Source: Blautia sp.
GTDB taxonomy: Bacteria > Bacillota > Clostridia > Lachnospirales > Lachnospiraceae
Direction of reading: 5' to 3'
Length of the DNA stretch: 54,660 bases
Assembly (NCBI GenBank): GCA_023667395.1
Contig: JAMPAC010000011.1
Location: 1 to 54,660, forward strand
Below, piece by piece: positions 1-8,707 of the stretch; within the stretch, counting starts at the first letter, position 1; each line of letters opens with the position of its first letter. The notes beneath the pieces are model-generated. The model searched no databases and was not told the DNA's origin. It worked only from the letters and a program-made list of their open reading frames with translations. Made by a program: the position numbers and the translations under genes.

Positions 1-29
1 ACAAAAAACAATAGGGGCATTTAAAGGCT

Positions 30-51
30 GTATAATTAGAATGAATTATAC
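30..51. repeat. AT-rich inverted repeat at the broken end of the sigma gene
   Basis: GTATAATT (30-37) and AATTATAC (44-51) form a perfect 8-bp stem with a 6-nt loop. The stem overlaps the last two codons and stop of the truncated sigma gene. It could be a weak hairpin or the end of an inserted sequence lying mostly outside the window. No element is recognisable from what is visible. Confidence 0.45.
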
Positions 52-426
52 TAGATAGCAGTTCAGTAGCCTCCCGATCTCTTTTGCCTCCCATATTCTT
101 TCCACATTCTGCCGCATATCCGGGATACATTCGTCCAGTTCCACGAAAAGGGCGTTCCGTTTTCCCGCCAGGCGGTAATCCAGGCGGTCAAAGGAAAGGT
201 TTCGGGCAATCCGCGACAAAAAATGTTTCAGGCTGTTCGGGATGGTCGGCGGAATGGCGTTCCACGCCCCCATATATGTATCATCAATGATTTCCTCTGT
301 ATCCAGGGCATCATGTAAAATGTTGTAAACCAGACGGTTCAAAAAGACATTATATTTTTTGTCCGTCTCCCGGATTGCAGACTCTGACCTTTCCAAATAT
401 AATTCAATGATTTCAGCGTCTTCCAT
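46..426 (-). pseudogene. Truncated ECF-type RNA polymerase sigma factor (region 2 only)
   Basis: The 126-aa product matches sigma-70 region 2 of the ECF class. It opens MEDAEIIELYLERSESAI, has a region 2.2-like helix (EEIIDDTYMGAWNAIP) and a DNA-melting segment around LSRIARNLSFDRLDY. It then ends abruptly at EIGRLLNCYLV. Family members normally continue through a linker into region 4, which binds the -35 box, and total about 170-190 residues. The ATG at 426 is preferred over an upstream in-frame one because AGGAGG sits about 6 nt before it. Without region 4 it is unlikely to work as a normal sigma factor. The sequence after the stop is AT-rich and does not resume sigma-like coding. A frameshift or an insertion at the window edge are both possible. 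Confidence 0.65.
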
Positions 427-632
427 GGATTTCCTCCTGTGCTTCCCATAACTATTTCCATATATCATCCTGGTAAACCTTTTGGGACACATCGTCAGTA
501 TCCTTGTCTGTAGATGTCGAACAGCCTGCCAACTTATCCCTTCACTTACTTAGTAGGAAAAAAATGCTTCAGGGACAAAAATTTTTATTATTTTAAAATC
601 GATTGATGAAATATGCGAATCCAAATAACCCC

Positions 633-661
633 TTTACACTTTGCCCCCGTATTGTTATAAT
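633..661 (+). promoter_or_regulatory. SigA-type promoter of the first small helical gene
   Basis: TTTACA (633-638), a 17-nt spacer and TATAAT (656-661) make a near-consensus vegetative promoter 47 nt before the ATG at 709. The layout is the same as that of the promoter of the paralogous small gene at 12,147. The stretch from 427 to 632 holds the sigma gene's upstream region and no further gene that I can see. Confidence 0.75.
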
Positions 662-708
662 GAAGTCAACAACCCCTGCCATTACCCTTATAGAAAGCAG
701 GTGATCCT

Positions 709-891
709 ATGGTCGAGGGTGAAATGCTGCGACTGTCAATAGAGGAATTTTCAAGAATACAGCGCTATATGCTGCTGGCCGAAAAAGATTCTGATGTCTA
801 TAAAGCGATGAAAGAAAGGTATATCGATCTAAAAGTTATTCTTTCTTCCTCCGGTGTCAATCTCACCGAAATTGACAGGATCAAAGGATAA
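709..891 (+). CDS. Small helical protein, paralogue of the 12,147 gene
   Basis: This 60-aa protein has no family I recognise. It looks like a two-helix hairpin: a first helix with the core IEEFSRIQRYM, a charged turn, and a second helix (YKAMKERYIDLKVIL) followed by a tail VNLTEIDRIKG. The protein at 12,147-12,344 shares the pattern S-EEFSR-Q--ML, the ERY-(D/E)LKVILS segment and the VNL-E-D-IK tail, so the two are paralogues. AGGTG lies 5-6 nt before the ATG. The gene is monocistronic, with its own strong promoter and a terminator at 914-953. A small regulator or adaptor is conceivable, but nothing in the sequence proves a role. Confidence 0.7.
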   Translation: MVEGEMLRLSIEEFSRIQRYMLLAEKDSDVYKAMKERYIDLKVILSSSGVNLTEIDRIKG

Positions 892-913
892 CTCTCCAAT
901 CCATGACGTTTTC

Positions 914-953
914 AAAGAGGCTGCCATATGAGAATGACAGCCTCTTTCTTTTC
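914..953. terminator. Bidirectional terminator
   Basis: AAAGAGGCTG (914-923) pairs with CAGCCTCTTT (938-947), followed on the plus strand by CTTTTC and backed by an A-rich run for the minus strand. It lies between two convergent genes and can serve both. Confidence 0.8.
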
Positions 954-2085
954 ATACAGGGGGCAGCTTCTCCACCAGTTCGTCATGATAATGCGTGGTG
1001 CCGTTCCTGCGGTCAAATTTCCCCGCCATATCCTCCGCCCGGTCATAATAATATCGGTACAGATCCTCCACCCGGTACTCCCCGCTCTTCTGGTACAGCG
1101 GAAACGAATCGTCCAGAGAAAGCATGATGGTGTCGCTCTCCCGCTCCTCCATCATTTTCCTGAAAAACAACGCGATGTAGATGCTGTTGTCATAAATTTC
1201 GGAGGGATCCCTCTCTTCCTGCCAGTCTTTCCAGTGAGCCTTGTAGATTCGCAGCGCCCTTCCCATCATGCCCCGGTAAGCGTTGCAGTACAGAAACAGA
1301 TCCCAGCACTGGAATTCCGTATCCTGCAGGGTCTGGCGCTCCAGAATACGGCAGTACTTCCCCGCCTCCTCGAATTCCCGCCTCCTGAGATGGTATTTCA
1401 TATAATTGTTTTTCAGCCGCAGCCAGGACGCCATCCTGTCATGCCCGCAGCGCAGGGTGAAATTCTCGATATCTTCCGCCAGTTCCGCCGCCTTCTCAGG
1501 CTCTCCGTTCTCCAGCCAGAACTCGATGACCGTGTTGCGCTCGCAGGCCTTACAGTCACAGTTTCCGTCCCGGGGAAGTTTCTCAAAGGCATAAAACGCT
1601 TCTTTTGCTTTTTCCGGATCGATCTTCTCATAAAAATCATATAAAAAGTAATAATAAGGCCGCAGATTGTAGCCGCATGCCTGACTGCGCCTCTTAAAGT
1701 CTTCAAAAAATTTCCGGCAGTCCGACATGGGGATCTGGTAAAAGTCCTTACAGTTACTTATGATCCATTTATACACCCACAGCACATGATCCATTTCATT
1801 TTTATAATTCTTGTCAAAGCAGGTGGAAGGCGCGTCCGGATAACGATCCACAATGGCAAGAACCTCCGGGAAGATCACCATCATATCAAGACTGTCCCCG
1901 TAAAAACAGGATTCCTCACATAAGTCCAACCGGAAAAAGATCCGAAAGGAAGTGTCATCATGGGCATCCGCCGCCTCTATGGCAGTTCGCATGGCGGCGG
2001 CTTTTGCTTTCCCATGCTCCATCTTGCCATAGCCGCGTTTCAGCGCTTCGGGATCATAAAGATCCTCCATCCTCTCCTCACTCAT
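952..2085 (-). CDS. Helical-repeat (TPR-like) protein coupled to the HSP90-family gene
   Basis: The 377-aa soluble protein is almost entirely helical, with helix pairs that resemble degenerate tetratricopeptide repeats (for example DPEKAKEAFYAFEKLP and GEPEKAAELAEDIENF). I see no signal peptide, membrane segment or catalytic motif. A CDCKACERN segment near residue 200 has closely spaced cysteines. Its ATG overlaps the end of the HSP90-family gene by 8 nt (ATGAGTGA), which implies translational coupling and fixed co-expression. TPR proteins are classic HSP90 partners in eukaryotes, so a co-chaperone or client-adaptor role is a reasonable inference. The HSP90 upstream ends GLSDE and lacks the eukaryotic MEEVD tail, so any contact would have to be of another type. 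Confidence 0.7.
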   Translation of the reverse strand: MSEERMEDLYDPEALKRGYGKMEHGKAKAAAMRTAIEAADAHDDTSFRIFFRLDLCEESCFYGDSLDMMVIFPEVLAIVDRYPDAPSTCFDKNYKNEMDHVLWVYKWIISNCKDFYQIPMSDCRKFFEDFKRRSQACGYNLRPYYYFLYDFYEKIDPEKAKEAFYAFEKLPRDGNCDCKACERNTVIEFWLENGEPEKAAELAEDIENFTLRCGHDRMASWLRLKNNYMKYHLRRREFEEAGKYCRILERQTLQDTEFQCWDLFLYCNAYRGMMGRALRIYKAHWKDWQEERDPSEIYDNSIYIALFFRKMMEERESDTIMLSLDDSFPLYQKSGEYRVEDLYRYYYDRAEDMAGKFDRRNGTTHYHDELVEKLPPV

Positions 2086-4000
2086 CCGAAAGCCCCCTCT
2101 CCATCAATGCCAGGATGTTGCGGTTCAGCATCCCCAGTTCGTTATTGTGTAACACAAATCCGCCGATCTGTAATGCCTGCACATATAAGATCTCCACCAA
2201 CAGCTTCAGATCCGGTTCCGCCTCCACCGCCGCCAGCTTTTTCACCAGCGGGTTATTATAGTTAAAATACAGCACCGCCGCCGTATCGCTGGGGATCTCC
2301 GCCGCAAAGGCGTCCAGCATCTGGAAGAACATGGAGTCCGCCTGGGAACGGGATGCCGCGATCTGGCGCTTTAGCAGGACTTTCTCGTCCATCAGGTAAA
2401 AGGTGGGCTGGTTGTAAGGCGAAAAATATTTCAGTTCCGCCCGGCAGTCGTAGGCTTTCAGGATCCGGTTCGCGGCTTTCTGGAACGCAAAGCTTTCATC
2501 CTGATCGTCCGGGCTCAAATCCTCCATCAGATCCTCCACATTCCAGTCGTCCACCGCCCGGACCTCCAGATCGTACAGCTGTCCCAGCCTTACCAGAAGA
2601 TCCAGTGAATGGACATAGGACACGTTGATCAGCATTTTATCCTGGGCAAAGAATATCTGGGAAAGCTGCTTATATTTTGCCGCCGTAGGCGCATAAACCA
2701 GCGGTTCCCCGCAGGAGCGCAGGTCATATCCGGTCTGTGTCCCCCTGGTGGTCTCGAACTCACAGTAATCCACCAGCATTCCGAACAGCTTGGGGGAAGC
2801 CAGCGCCAGGGACATCAATGTCAGCCTGTGGATGCGGAAAAAGGTATCGAACAATTCCCTGTTTTCCTCCGCCATCTCCGCGATATAGTCGATCAGGGCG
2901 TTCTCAATGTCTTCCCTGGCCTGTTCCAGCACCCCGTCCACATAAAAGCCCTCCCTGGACGCCGTGGGGCGCAGATCCGTGGCGTTGATGATGCATCTGG
3001 TAAAGACCGCCCAGTCCGGGATCAGGTTATCCCCCTTTTCCGTCAGGAGCATATTTTTCAGGTAAATGCGGTGGCTGCCCTTTGCCGAGGGCAGCACGGG
3101 ATATTTTACGATATAGGCCACGCCGGACACATTTCCCTGCTCGCTGCGCAGGGGCACGCAGTCCAAAAACTGCTCCTCAAACATCATCTGTCCGAACAGC
3201 AGCAACTCCTGCCTGTTGGTCTTTCGCCCCTCCCAGGGCAGGTAAATGGGATTGATCTGCTCTTCCTTTCCGTGGATACGGACGATCACGGGAAAAGGCA
3301 GCAGAATACCATAATAGGTAAGCAGCCTGCGGATGACCTTTTCCGTAAAATAAGCCTCCCTGCCCGGTTTGGCCTCCAGGATCACCTGGGTGCCGAAAGG
3401 CAGTTCCCCCAGGGAATCCTGTGGCAGTTCGGCGATGGTATAAGTGCCGTCCGGCTTCCCCCGCCACTCCAGCACCGGAAAAGCGCCTTTACAGGATCTT
3501 GTCCGCATCCGTATCTCATCCGCCACCATAAAACAGGACAAAAGCCCAATCCCGAACCGACCGATATAATCCGTCCTGATCCTGCCGTCTTTCGGATTGC
3601 GCTTGGAGGATTCCCCGATGACCGCAAGGAACTGATGAATCTCCTCCTCCGTCAGCCCCTGTCCGTTATCGGAAAAGACAAGGCGGCTGCCCTCCTCGAT
3701 CTCAAGCAGGATTGTGCCGCTGTCTGCAAAGACACTCCGGTCTGTGGCGGGATCTCGGGCCGCGCCGCTGCTTCCGCCTGCGTCGCTGTCCTTTCCTGCG
3801 GCGGAATCCTGGTCTGTACCGCTGTCCCCGCCTGCAGCGGGCACTCCCGCCGTCTCCCGCTCCCACAGCATCCGGGCCGTGATGGCATCCACGCCGTTCT
3901 GCAGGAGTTCCCTGATATAGACATCGGGACTGCTGTACAAATGGTCGGACAATATCTCTATCATCCCGCCCAGATTCACCTGAAAACGATAATCACTCAT
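2078..4000 (-). CDS. HSP90-family molecular chaperone (HtpG-like ATPase)
   Basis: The product is 640 aa. The N-terminal GHKL ATPase fold is clear: YIRELLQNGVDAI supplies the Glu/Asn/Asp of the N box, FSDNGQGLTEEE is the DxGxG motif, and RFGIGLLSCFMVAD is the second glycine motif. The middle and C-terminal thirds follow the HSP90 plan but diverge from Enterobacteria-type HtpG. A low-complexity Ala/Gly/Asp/Ser insert at about residues 58-92 separates the N box from DxGxG. The ATG at 4000 is chosen because GGAG lies 9 nt upstream, while the in-frame ATG at 4021 has no ribosome binding site. The gene is coupled to the helical-repeat gene downstream. It may be a specialised HSP90 rather than the cell's general HtpG. 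Confidence 0.85.
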   Translation of the reverse strand: MSDYRFQVNLGGMIEILSDHLYSSPDVYIRELLQNGVDAITARMLWERETAGVPAAGGDSGTDQDSAAGKDSDAGGSSGAARDPATDRSVFADSGTILLEIEEGSRLVFSDNGQGLTEEEIHQFLAVIGESSKRNPKDGRIRTDYIGRFGIGLLSCFMVADEIRMRTRSCKGAFPVLEWRGKPDGTYTIAELPQDSLGELPFGTQVILEAKPGREAYFTEKVIRRLLTYYGILLPFPVIVRIHGKEEQINPIYLPWEGRKTNRQELLLFGQMMFEEQFLDCVPLRSEQGNVSGVAYIVKYPVLPSAKGSHRIYLKNMLLTEKGDNLIPDWAVFTRCIINATDLRPTASREGFYVDGVLEQAREDIENALIDYIAEMAEENRELFDTFFRIHRLTLMSLALASPKLFGMLVDYCEFETTRGTQTGYDLRSCGEPLVYAPTAAKYKQLSQIFFAQDKMLINVSYVHSLDLLVRLGQLYDLEVRAVDDWNVEDLMEDLSPDDQDESFAFQKAANRILKAYDCRAELKYFSPYNQPTFYLMDEKVLLKRQIAASRSQADSMFFQMLDAFAAEIPSDTAAVLYFNYNNPLVKKLAAVEAEPDLKLLVEILYVQALQIGGFVLHNNELGMLNRNILALMERGLSDE

Positions 4001-4067
4001 CTTTTTATTCTCCTTCGCCATACAAAGCACCGTGCCGATGCGTTCGGTGCGCCCCGCAGCCTGGACA

Positions 4068-4676
4068 TTAATAATCCTCCACATCAAACACACGATCCTT
4101 AAAATAATACTTTCTATCATCGTCCGTAATTTCCCTGATGATCTTGGCCGGATTTCCTGCCACGATCATGTTGTCAGGGATATCTTTGGTGACAACGCTT
4201 CCCGCGCCGACCACCGCGTTGTCGCCGATTGTAATACCGGGAAGAATGACAGCGCTTCCGCCAATCCACACGTTATTGCCTATGGTAACAGGAATGCCGT
4301 ACTCATACCCCGAATTCCTGCTGTCCGGATGAATCGGATGACCAGCCGTATAAATGGAAACATTCGGCGCGATCAACACATTATCGCCCATTGTAACCTT
4401 TCCCACGTCCAGGATCGTAAGCCCAAAATTGGCGCAAAAATTCTCTCCCACTTCAATATTCCAACCGTAATCGCAATAAAACGGGGGTTCCAGCCACACG
4501 GTATCTCCTGTTTTACCAAAAAGACTTTTTAGCAGACTCGGTATTTTTGCTCTTTCACCCGGCAATATATGATTGAGTTCATACAGCTTTTGCCTGCATA
4601 ACTCCCTGTCTTCCGTCAAACCGTCCAGCCATCCCTTGTACGGCAAGCCCCGAAGCATCCTTTCTTTGTGTGTCAT
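4068..4676 (-). CDS. maa: Maltose/galactoside-type O-acetyltransferase (hexapeptide repeat)
   Basis: This 202-aa protein is a left-handed beta-helix acyltransferase of the LacA/Maa type, which moves acetyl from acetyl-CoA to a sugar hydroxyl. The N-terminal Mac domain ([16 protein letters not shown]) is typical, followed by repeated hexapeptides such as [19 protein letters not shown]. The catalytic His is in YTAGHPIHP, and the C-terminal [11 protein letters not shown] is the usual closing motif. Length matches the family. GGGAG lies 8 nt before the ATG. It precedes the HSP90 gene by 67 nt on the same strand and may be cotranscribed with it. Confidence 0.9.
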   Translation of the reverse strand: MTHKERMLRGLPYKGWLDGLTEDRELCRQKLYELNHILPGERAKIPSLLKSLFGKTGDTVWLEPPFYCDYGWNIEVGENFCANFGLTILDVGKVTMGDNVLIAPNVSIYTAGHPIHPDSRNSGYEYGIPVTIGNNVWIGGSAVILPGITIGDNAVVGAGSVVTKDIPDNMIVAGNPAKIIREITDDDRKYYFKDRVFDVEDY

Positions 4677-4797
4677 ACTGTTATCTCCCTGCCTTTGCTT
4701 GGGTAAATCCCGATTGTGAGTTCCAAACTGTCATTTATGAAACGGGGATTTCCAAACGTGCGGTTGTTCTTTTTGGTGTCATTTTAAGCCGCATGGT

Positions 4798-5586
4798 TCA
4801 GAATACCATCAGGAACATTACGACTTTCTCCCGCCAGGTCTGCTCCCCCAGGGTCATGACGCCCCAATCCTTTGCTTCTTTTCCGAAAGCTTTCAGATTC
4901 CCATTCGGCGTCATACAACGCCCATGCCGTATATAATCCTGCATATCGATATCCACCGATGCGATCAGTATCCTGGCCGCATGATCGCAGTTATTTGTAT
5001 AAATCTGGTACAGGGGCAGGTTCTCGTCCTGCCCCATCTGTTCCAAGGCCTGTCCCAGTTCTTCTTTCCGCTCCCCATCCTCCATGAACCATTCCGCATA
5101 TAAAGCCTCAAACTGCTCTCCCGCCGCAAGATAGGGAACAGCCTGTGCCGCTATGATATCATATTCTTCCTCCGTCACCGGCCTGTACAGTGCCATATCG
5201 TAATTGTCCGAAAGCTGGTCTGCGTCAAGTTCCAGATTCCCCGTCTGCAGAAACGCTTCCGTCTCCTCCCGCGTCATGGTTCCCACGCTCATTTTCCCCA
5301 CGCCGCTTTTCCCCAGGAGACATTCCCCAAGCGTTCTCTGCATCCCGTTAAAGCTGAAGACCGTTCCCCGCCCTTCTCCGTCCACAAGCATCACAATGCT
5401 GTGTCCAAGGCCTTTCATGCCGTCCGCGTTTACAAGATAGTACAGCATACAATCTTCTTCCGGGAAAGACGTGCCGCGCACGGTGAGGCGCATGGAAGCG
5501 CAGATACACAGACAGACTGCCATAAGAAAGAGCGCTGTCATTGCAAAAATATGCTTTTTCTTCTGTCTTATATGCCCTGTTTTCAA
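4798..5586 (-). CDS. Membrane-anchored protein with a His...Asn-Cys motif (Lnb/NlpC-like, tentative)
   Basis: The 262-aa product has one N-terminal membrane anchor (about residues 13-33) and an extracytoplasmic domain. GLGHSIVMLVD and, about 130 residues later, YTNNCDHAARIL recall the conserved His and Asn-Cys of permuted papain-like folds (NlpC/P60, LRAT or Lnb/DUF4105 types). I infer a cysteine hydrolase or acyltransferase at the cell surface; the family is not certain. The start is taken as TTG at 5586 with AGGG 5 nt upstream, since no ATG in frame has a better site. The adjacent genes do not suggest a pathway. Confidence 0.6.
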   Translation of the reverse strand: MKTGHIRQKKKHIFAMTALFLMAVCLCICASMRLTVRGTSFPEEDCMLYYLVNADGMKGLGHSIVMLVDGEGRGTVFSFNGMQRTLGECLLGKSGVGKMSVGTMTREETEAFLQTGNLELDADQLSDNYDMALYRPVTEEEYDIIAAQAVPYLAAGEQFEALYAEWFMEDGERKEELGQALEQMGQDENLPLYQIYTNNCDHAARILIASVDIDMQDYIRHGRCMTPNGNLKAFGKEAKDWGVMTLGEQTWREKVVMFLMVF

Positions 5587-5679
5587 TGCTGCCCTGCATC
5601 CTCATCATACACACGCTACACAGTTTACAATCATGGATGTCCCTTTCTCAGTCATCCGGAAATACTGATACAAATAAAA

Positions 5680-7179
5680 TCAACTCTTTACGGTAAAAAC
5701 AGGTTCCATCCGTGCCACCGGCGCCGCCATGCCATGGGCTGTGTGCACTGCGATCACTTCATCGATATCCTTATAGGCGTAAGGCGCCTCCGCCCGGATT
5801 GACTCCTCCCATTTTGCCAGGATATCCTTTCTGCCTTTTAAATCATTGCGGGTCGGGTCGATGGGTGTGATAATATGAAACGCTTCCATAAAGCGGCGGA
5901 ATTCCTCGTCATTCCCTTTCATGGCGTCACCCCGGGACTTCTTTCGTCCGGCGCCGTGGCTGGCGCTCCAGAGGGAATCCGGATTCCCCAGCCCCCGGAG
6001 CAGATAACTGGAACTGCCCATGGAACCGGGTATCATCACTGGCTCGCCGTAACAGGCAAACTCCGTGCCCTCCATCTCCTCACAGCCTCCGGCGCAGCAG
6101 GCGCCTTTCCGGTGGATATAATAATCCTCGTCCCCGATCCGCTTTTTCCAGATATAATTATGGGGCGCATCATATAAAAGTTCCATGCCAAACTCACCCA
6201 GCACGCCGGTGATGGCATCCTGTATCATAAAGCCCAAAAACAGGCGGTTTGCAAAACCGAAATTGGCCGCATTGCCGGAAGCCGACCGGAAACGTTCCCA
6301 GGCGTCCGACGCCCCGCCGCTCTCCGGTATGGGATAAATCTTATTCTCGGGATGGGGCAGCCCCGTTGGGTAAATATCCCGGCATATCCTGCGGTTCAGC
6401 AGACCCCCGTGATGCCCGATCATCAGGGAACCCGCATGGAGCATTATCACCACGGCTCCCTTTTTGATCTTCCATGCGTTGGCGGTCTGACCGTCATATA
6501 TTTCCGCCACCCTCTGCACTTCCAGGAAATGATTGCCGCCTCCGATGGTTCCGATCTGGTCATCATAGGTCAATCGTCCATATTCTCCGATAAAGTCTTC
6601 CAGCCCCTCCGTGCGCCCGGCCCACAGGCTTCCCCTGAACACGGTGCGGTTCAGCCATCTTTCCTGAATCCCCGGCTGAAAATATTTCCACAGACCATTC
6701 CGCCCGCTGTCCCCACAGGTCTCCAGCAGTCCCTCCAGACCGTAGCGGAACATTGCCTCCCGCTGCCTCCCCGTCATGGGAATCTGCCTGCCGCCCTCGA
6801 AAAAGATGCGGCGGATTCTTTTTGTCAGTTCGGGCAGTTTCTCCCGGACCCGTTCCTCCGACAGATCGGTGGTATAAAAGCGCATCCCACAGTTAATGTC
6901 ATTTCCCATGGCCTGTGGAACCGCGAAGCCCTTTGTCATCATCACCGTCCCGATGGGAATGCCCGCGCCCTTGTGGAAATCCGGCGTCAGGATGATTTTC
7001 TTAATTTGCTGCCCATCCCCCTGAAAGAACCCCGGCGCTGTCTTCAGCCTCTCCAGCGTTTCCTCCAGCGCCGTCATCTGATGCAGTTCCGCCACCGCGT
7101 TCTTATCAGGCGCGGTATCCTCTGGCAGATAACAGGATATGGCATTTTTTCTGTCCTTATATTCAATTTTATGTATCAT
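5680..7179 (-). CDS. rtcB: RtcB-type RNA ligase
   Basis: The 499-aa protein carries the RtcB signature: TPDFHKGAGIPIG, GNDINCGMR with the metal-binding Asp/Cys, GTIGGGNHFLEV, MLHAGSLMIGHHGG, and SHGAGRKKSR, whose His is the site guanylylated during ligation. RtcB seals RNA ends bearing 2',3'-cyclic phosphate or 3'-phosphate to 5'-OH ends using GTP and Mn2+. In bacteria it acts in RNA repair. The ATG has AAGGAG 5 nt upstream. No archease, RtcA or PrfH gene is next to it, so partner and damage source cannot be read from context. Confidence 0.93.
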   Translation of the reverse strand: MIHKIEYKDRKNAISCYLPEDTAPDKNAVAELHQMTALEETLERLKTAPGFFQGDGQQIKKIILTPDFHKGAGIPIGTVMMTKGFAVPQAMGNDINCGMRFYTTDLSEERVREKLPELTKRIRRIFFEGGRQIPMTGRQREAMFRYGLEGLLETCGDSGRNGLWKYFQPGIQERWLNRTVFRGSLWAGRTEGLEDFIGEYGRLTYDDQIGTIGGGNHFLEVQRVAEIYDGQTANAWKIKKGAVVIMLHAGSLMIGHHGGLLNRRICRDIYPTGLPHPENKIYPIPESGGASDAWERFRSASGNAANFGFANRLFLGFMIQDAITGVLGEFGMELLYDAPHNYIWKKRIGDEDYYIHRKGACCAGGCEEMEGTEFACYGEPVMIPGSMGSSSYLLRGLGNPDSLWSASHGAGRKKSRGDAMKGNDEEFRRFMEAFHIITPIDPTRNDLKGRKDILAKWEESIRAEAPYAYKDIDEVIAVHTAHGMAAPVARMEPVFTVKS

Positions 7180-7238
7180 AAAACTCCTTACAAAACGATA
7201 TGCTTTCTGCTGCCGCTTCGCTCCGGCTAAGGAAAGAA

Positions 7239-7655
7239 TCAGGCTTTCCTGTCAAAGGTGGACGCGTCCCTGGTGTCCAGCACACTCATGAAAGCCTGCT
7301 GATCGTTATGGGGAAACAGCAGTTCCATATATAAATTCCCCAGCAGACTCTTTACCGTGTCATCATCGATATTGATATCAGGAAAATCGTTCTTTTCCAG
7401 ACGCCTCAACCGTTCCAGCACTTTTTCTATGTTCTGTCGTTCCGATAATTCCGGCTCCGGCTCATTATGGGAAGATTCCGGCGCCGCAGATTCCATGAGC
7501 GGTTTTGCCTCGGGAATGTTATACACCACATTCCTGCATGTTTTCACAAAACACTCCGGGTCGTACTCCGCCAGATAAGCCAGGTCATCCATGGTGAGTA
7601 CTTTTTTATGATGTATCTTAAGGTATATGTTGACAAGACGGGTGTCTTTTCCCAT
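7239..7655 (-). CDS. Hypothetical 138-aa protein
   Basis: I do not recognise this protein. It is soluble, with a basic N-terminal helix (RLVNIYLKIHHKKVL), an MDDLAYLAEYDPECF segment, an acidic linker and a C-terminal helical part. AGGAGG is 7 nt before the ATG. It lies 76 nt downstream of the Rpn-type nuclease gene on the same strand and probably shares its transcript. Several Rpn-type genes in Clostridia carry short companions of unknown role, and this may be one. Confidence 0.65.
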   Translation of the reverse strand: MGKDTRLVNIYLKIHHKKVLTMDDLAYLAEYDPECFVKTCRNVVYNIPEAKPLMESAAPESSHNEPEPELSERQNIEKVLERLRRLEKNDFPDINIDDDTVKSLLGNLYMELLFPHNDQQAFMSVLDTRDASTFDRKA

Positions 7656-7731
7656 GGCGGCCCCTCCTTCTTCCTAAAAAATGCGGAATCTTTTCGAATC
7701 TCACCGGAAACGCCTTTCCCTGTTCCACGGA

Positions 7732-8568
7732 TCAGCGACTCAAGTACTCCTGGGATTCCTCTTTTGTGAGTTGAAACTTTTCCTGCAGCTTTTGCAGGAT
7801 TGTGCTGTCCGGTATATCCAGATCCCTCAGGACGGATATCATCCCGAAAATTCCCTGTTTCCTGCCTTGCTCCATATTCTCCTGATCTCGCATCAATAAC
7901 GTCATATATTCATGCCTCCATTCCCTGTTTTTTCTTGCTTCCCTTACGGCTTCTTCCAACTTCTCCACATAAGAATCCTCCGGTTTCTTTCCCGCCACAT
8001 AGTCCAGAAATGCTTTTAACCCGCCGCTGACATCATCCATTGTGCCATTTGCATTCAAAAATATCTTTACCGTTTCGTCTCCCATCAAGATACTGTTATC
8101 TTCCTTACAGGTATTTTCAAAGGTATAGATATGTCTTCCTTTTCCATATGCGTCAAATGAGCAGATAAATATGATGTAGCTTCGGTTCAGCCTTTTATAA
8201 TGCTGTCCCTTATCGATCAGCTGCAGATCGATCATGCTCTGGTAATAACGGCTTCTCCTGGGCAGTTCCTTTGTGTCGCTCACCTGCATTTCTATGTCAT
8301 AGACGACCTCTTTATCATCCTGCACATACACGTCCAGTCTGACACTTCTGGCATCCATATCCGGCTTGATACTCTTCTGCAGTTCCGGGTATTCAATATG
8401 ATCTATCTTAAGATCCGGCAGAATCCTCTGCAGCAACTCCTTGCACAGTTCCGGATCCTGCATCACTTTTCCAAACATAAAATCATTGGAAATGCTTAAT
8501 TCTTCCCATTTTGTCTGTATGGGCTGCATGAAATCCATGCTCCCTGTCTGTTCCGTTTCCATATCCAT
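7732..8568 (-). CDS. Rpn-family recombination-promoting nuclease (PD-(D/E)XK)
   Basis: The 278-aa product matches the Rpn/YhgA-like family, often annotated as a putative transposase but shown for RpnA to be a DNA endonuclease. It starts with the characteristic EELSISNDFMFGKVMQD, then RLDVYVQDDKEVVYDIEMQ, which carries the Asp and the ExQ variant of the PD-(D/E)XK catalytic core, followed by RSRYYQSMIDLQ and IIFICSFDAYG. The C-terminal helical tail (about residues 200-278) is the variable region of the family. AAGGA lies 5 nt before the ATG. No transposon ends flank it, so it is best read as a stand-alone nuclease. Confidence 0.85.
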   Translation of the reverse strand: MDMETEQTGSMDFMQPIQTKWEELSISNDFMFGKVMQDPELCKELLQRILPDLKIDHIEYPELQKSIKPDMDARSVRLDVYVQDDKEVVYDIEMQVSDTKELPRRSRYYQSMIDLQLIDKGQHYKRLNRSYIIFICSFDAYGKGRHIYTFENTCKEDNSILMGDETVKIFLNANGTMDDVSGGLKAFLDYVAGKKPEDSYVEKLEEAVREARKNREWRHEYMTLLMRDQENMEQGRKQGIFGMISVLRDLDIPDSTILQKLQEKFQLTKEESQEYLSR

Positions 8569-8707
8569 CCTATTCCTTCCCCGCTTCTTATATCATATTA
8601 TACACATTCTCTCAGCAAATTACAATAAGCCGAAAATCCGGTTCACGGTATTTGTCACAGTTCGGCCACGATGGTGTTTGGCGGCTTTTCGGGTTGCTGC
8701 CAGAGAG

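Noticed and set aside
2609-4102. A 497-codon plus-strand frame over the HSP90 gene
   Set aside because: It is a shadow of a well-supported gene; the translation has no recognisable motif.
7732-8568. Transposase of an insertion sequence
   Set aside because: Rpn-family genes are often so labelled, but there are no terminal inverted repeats or target duplications around it.
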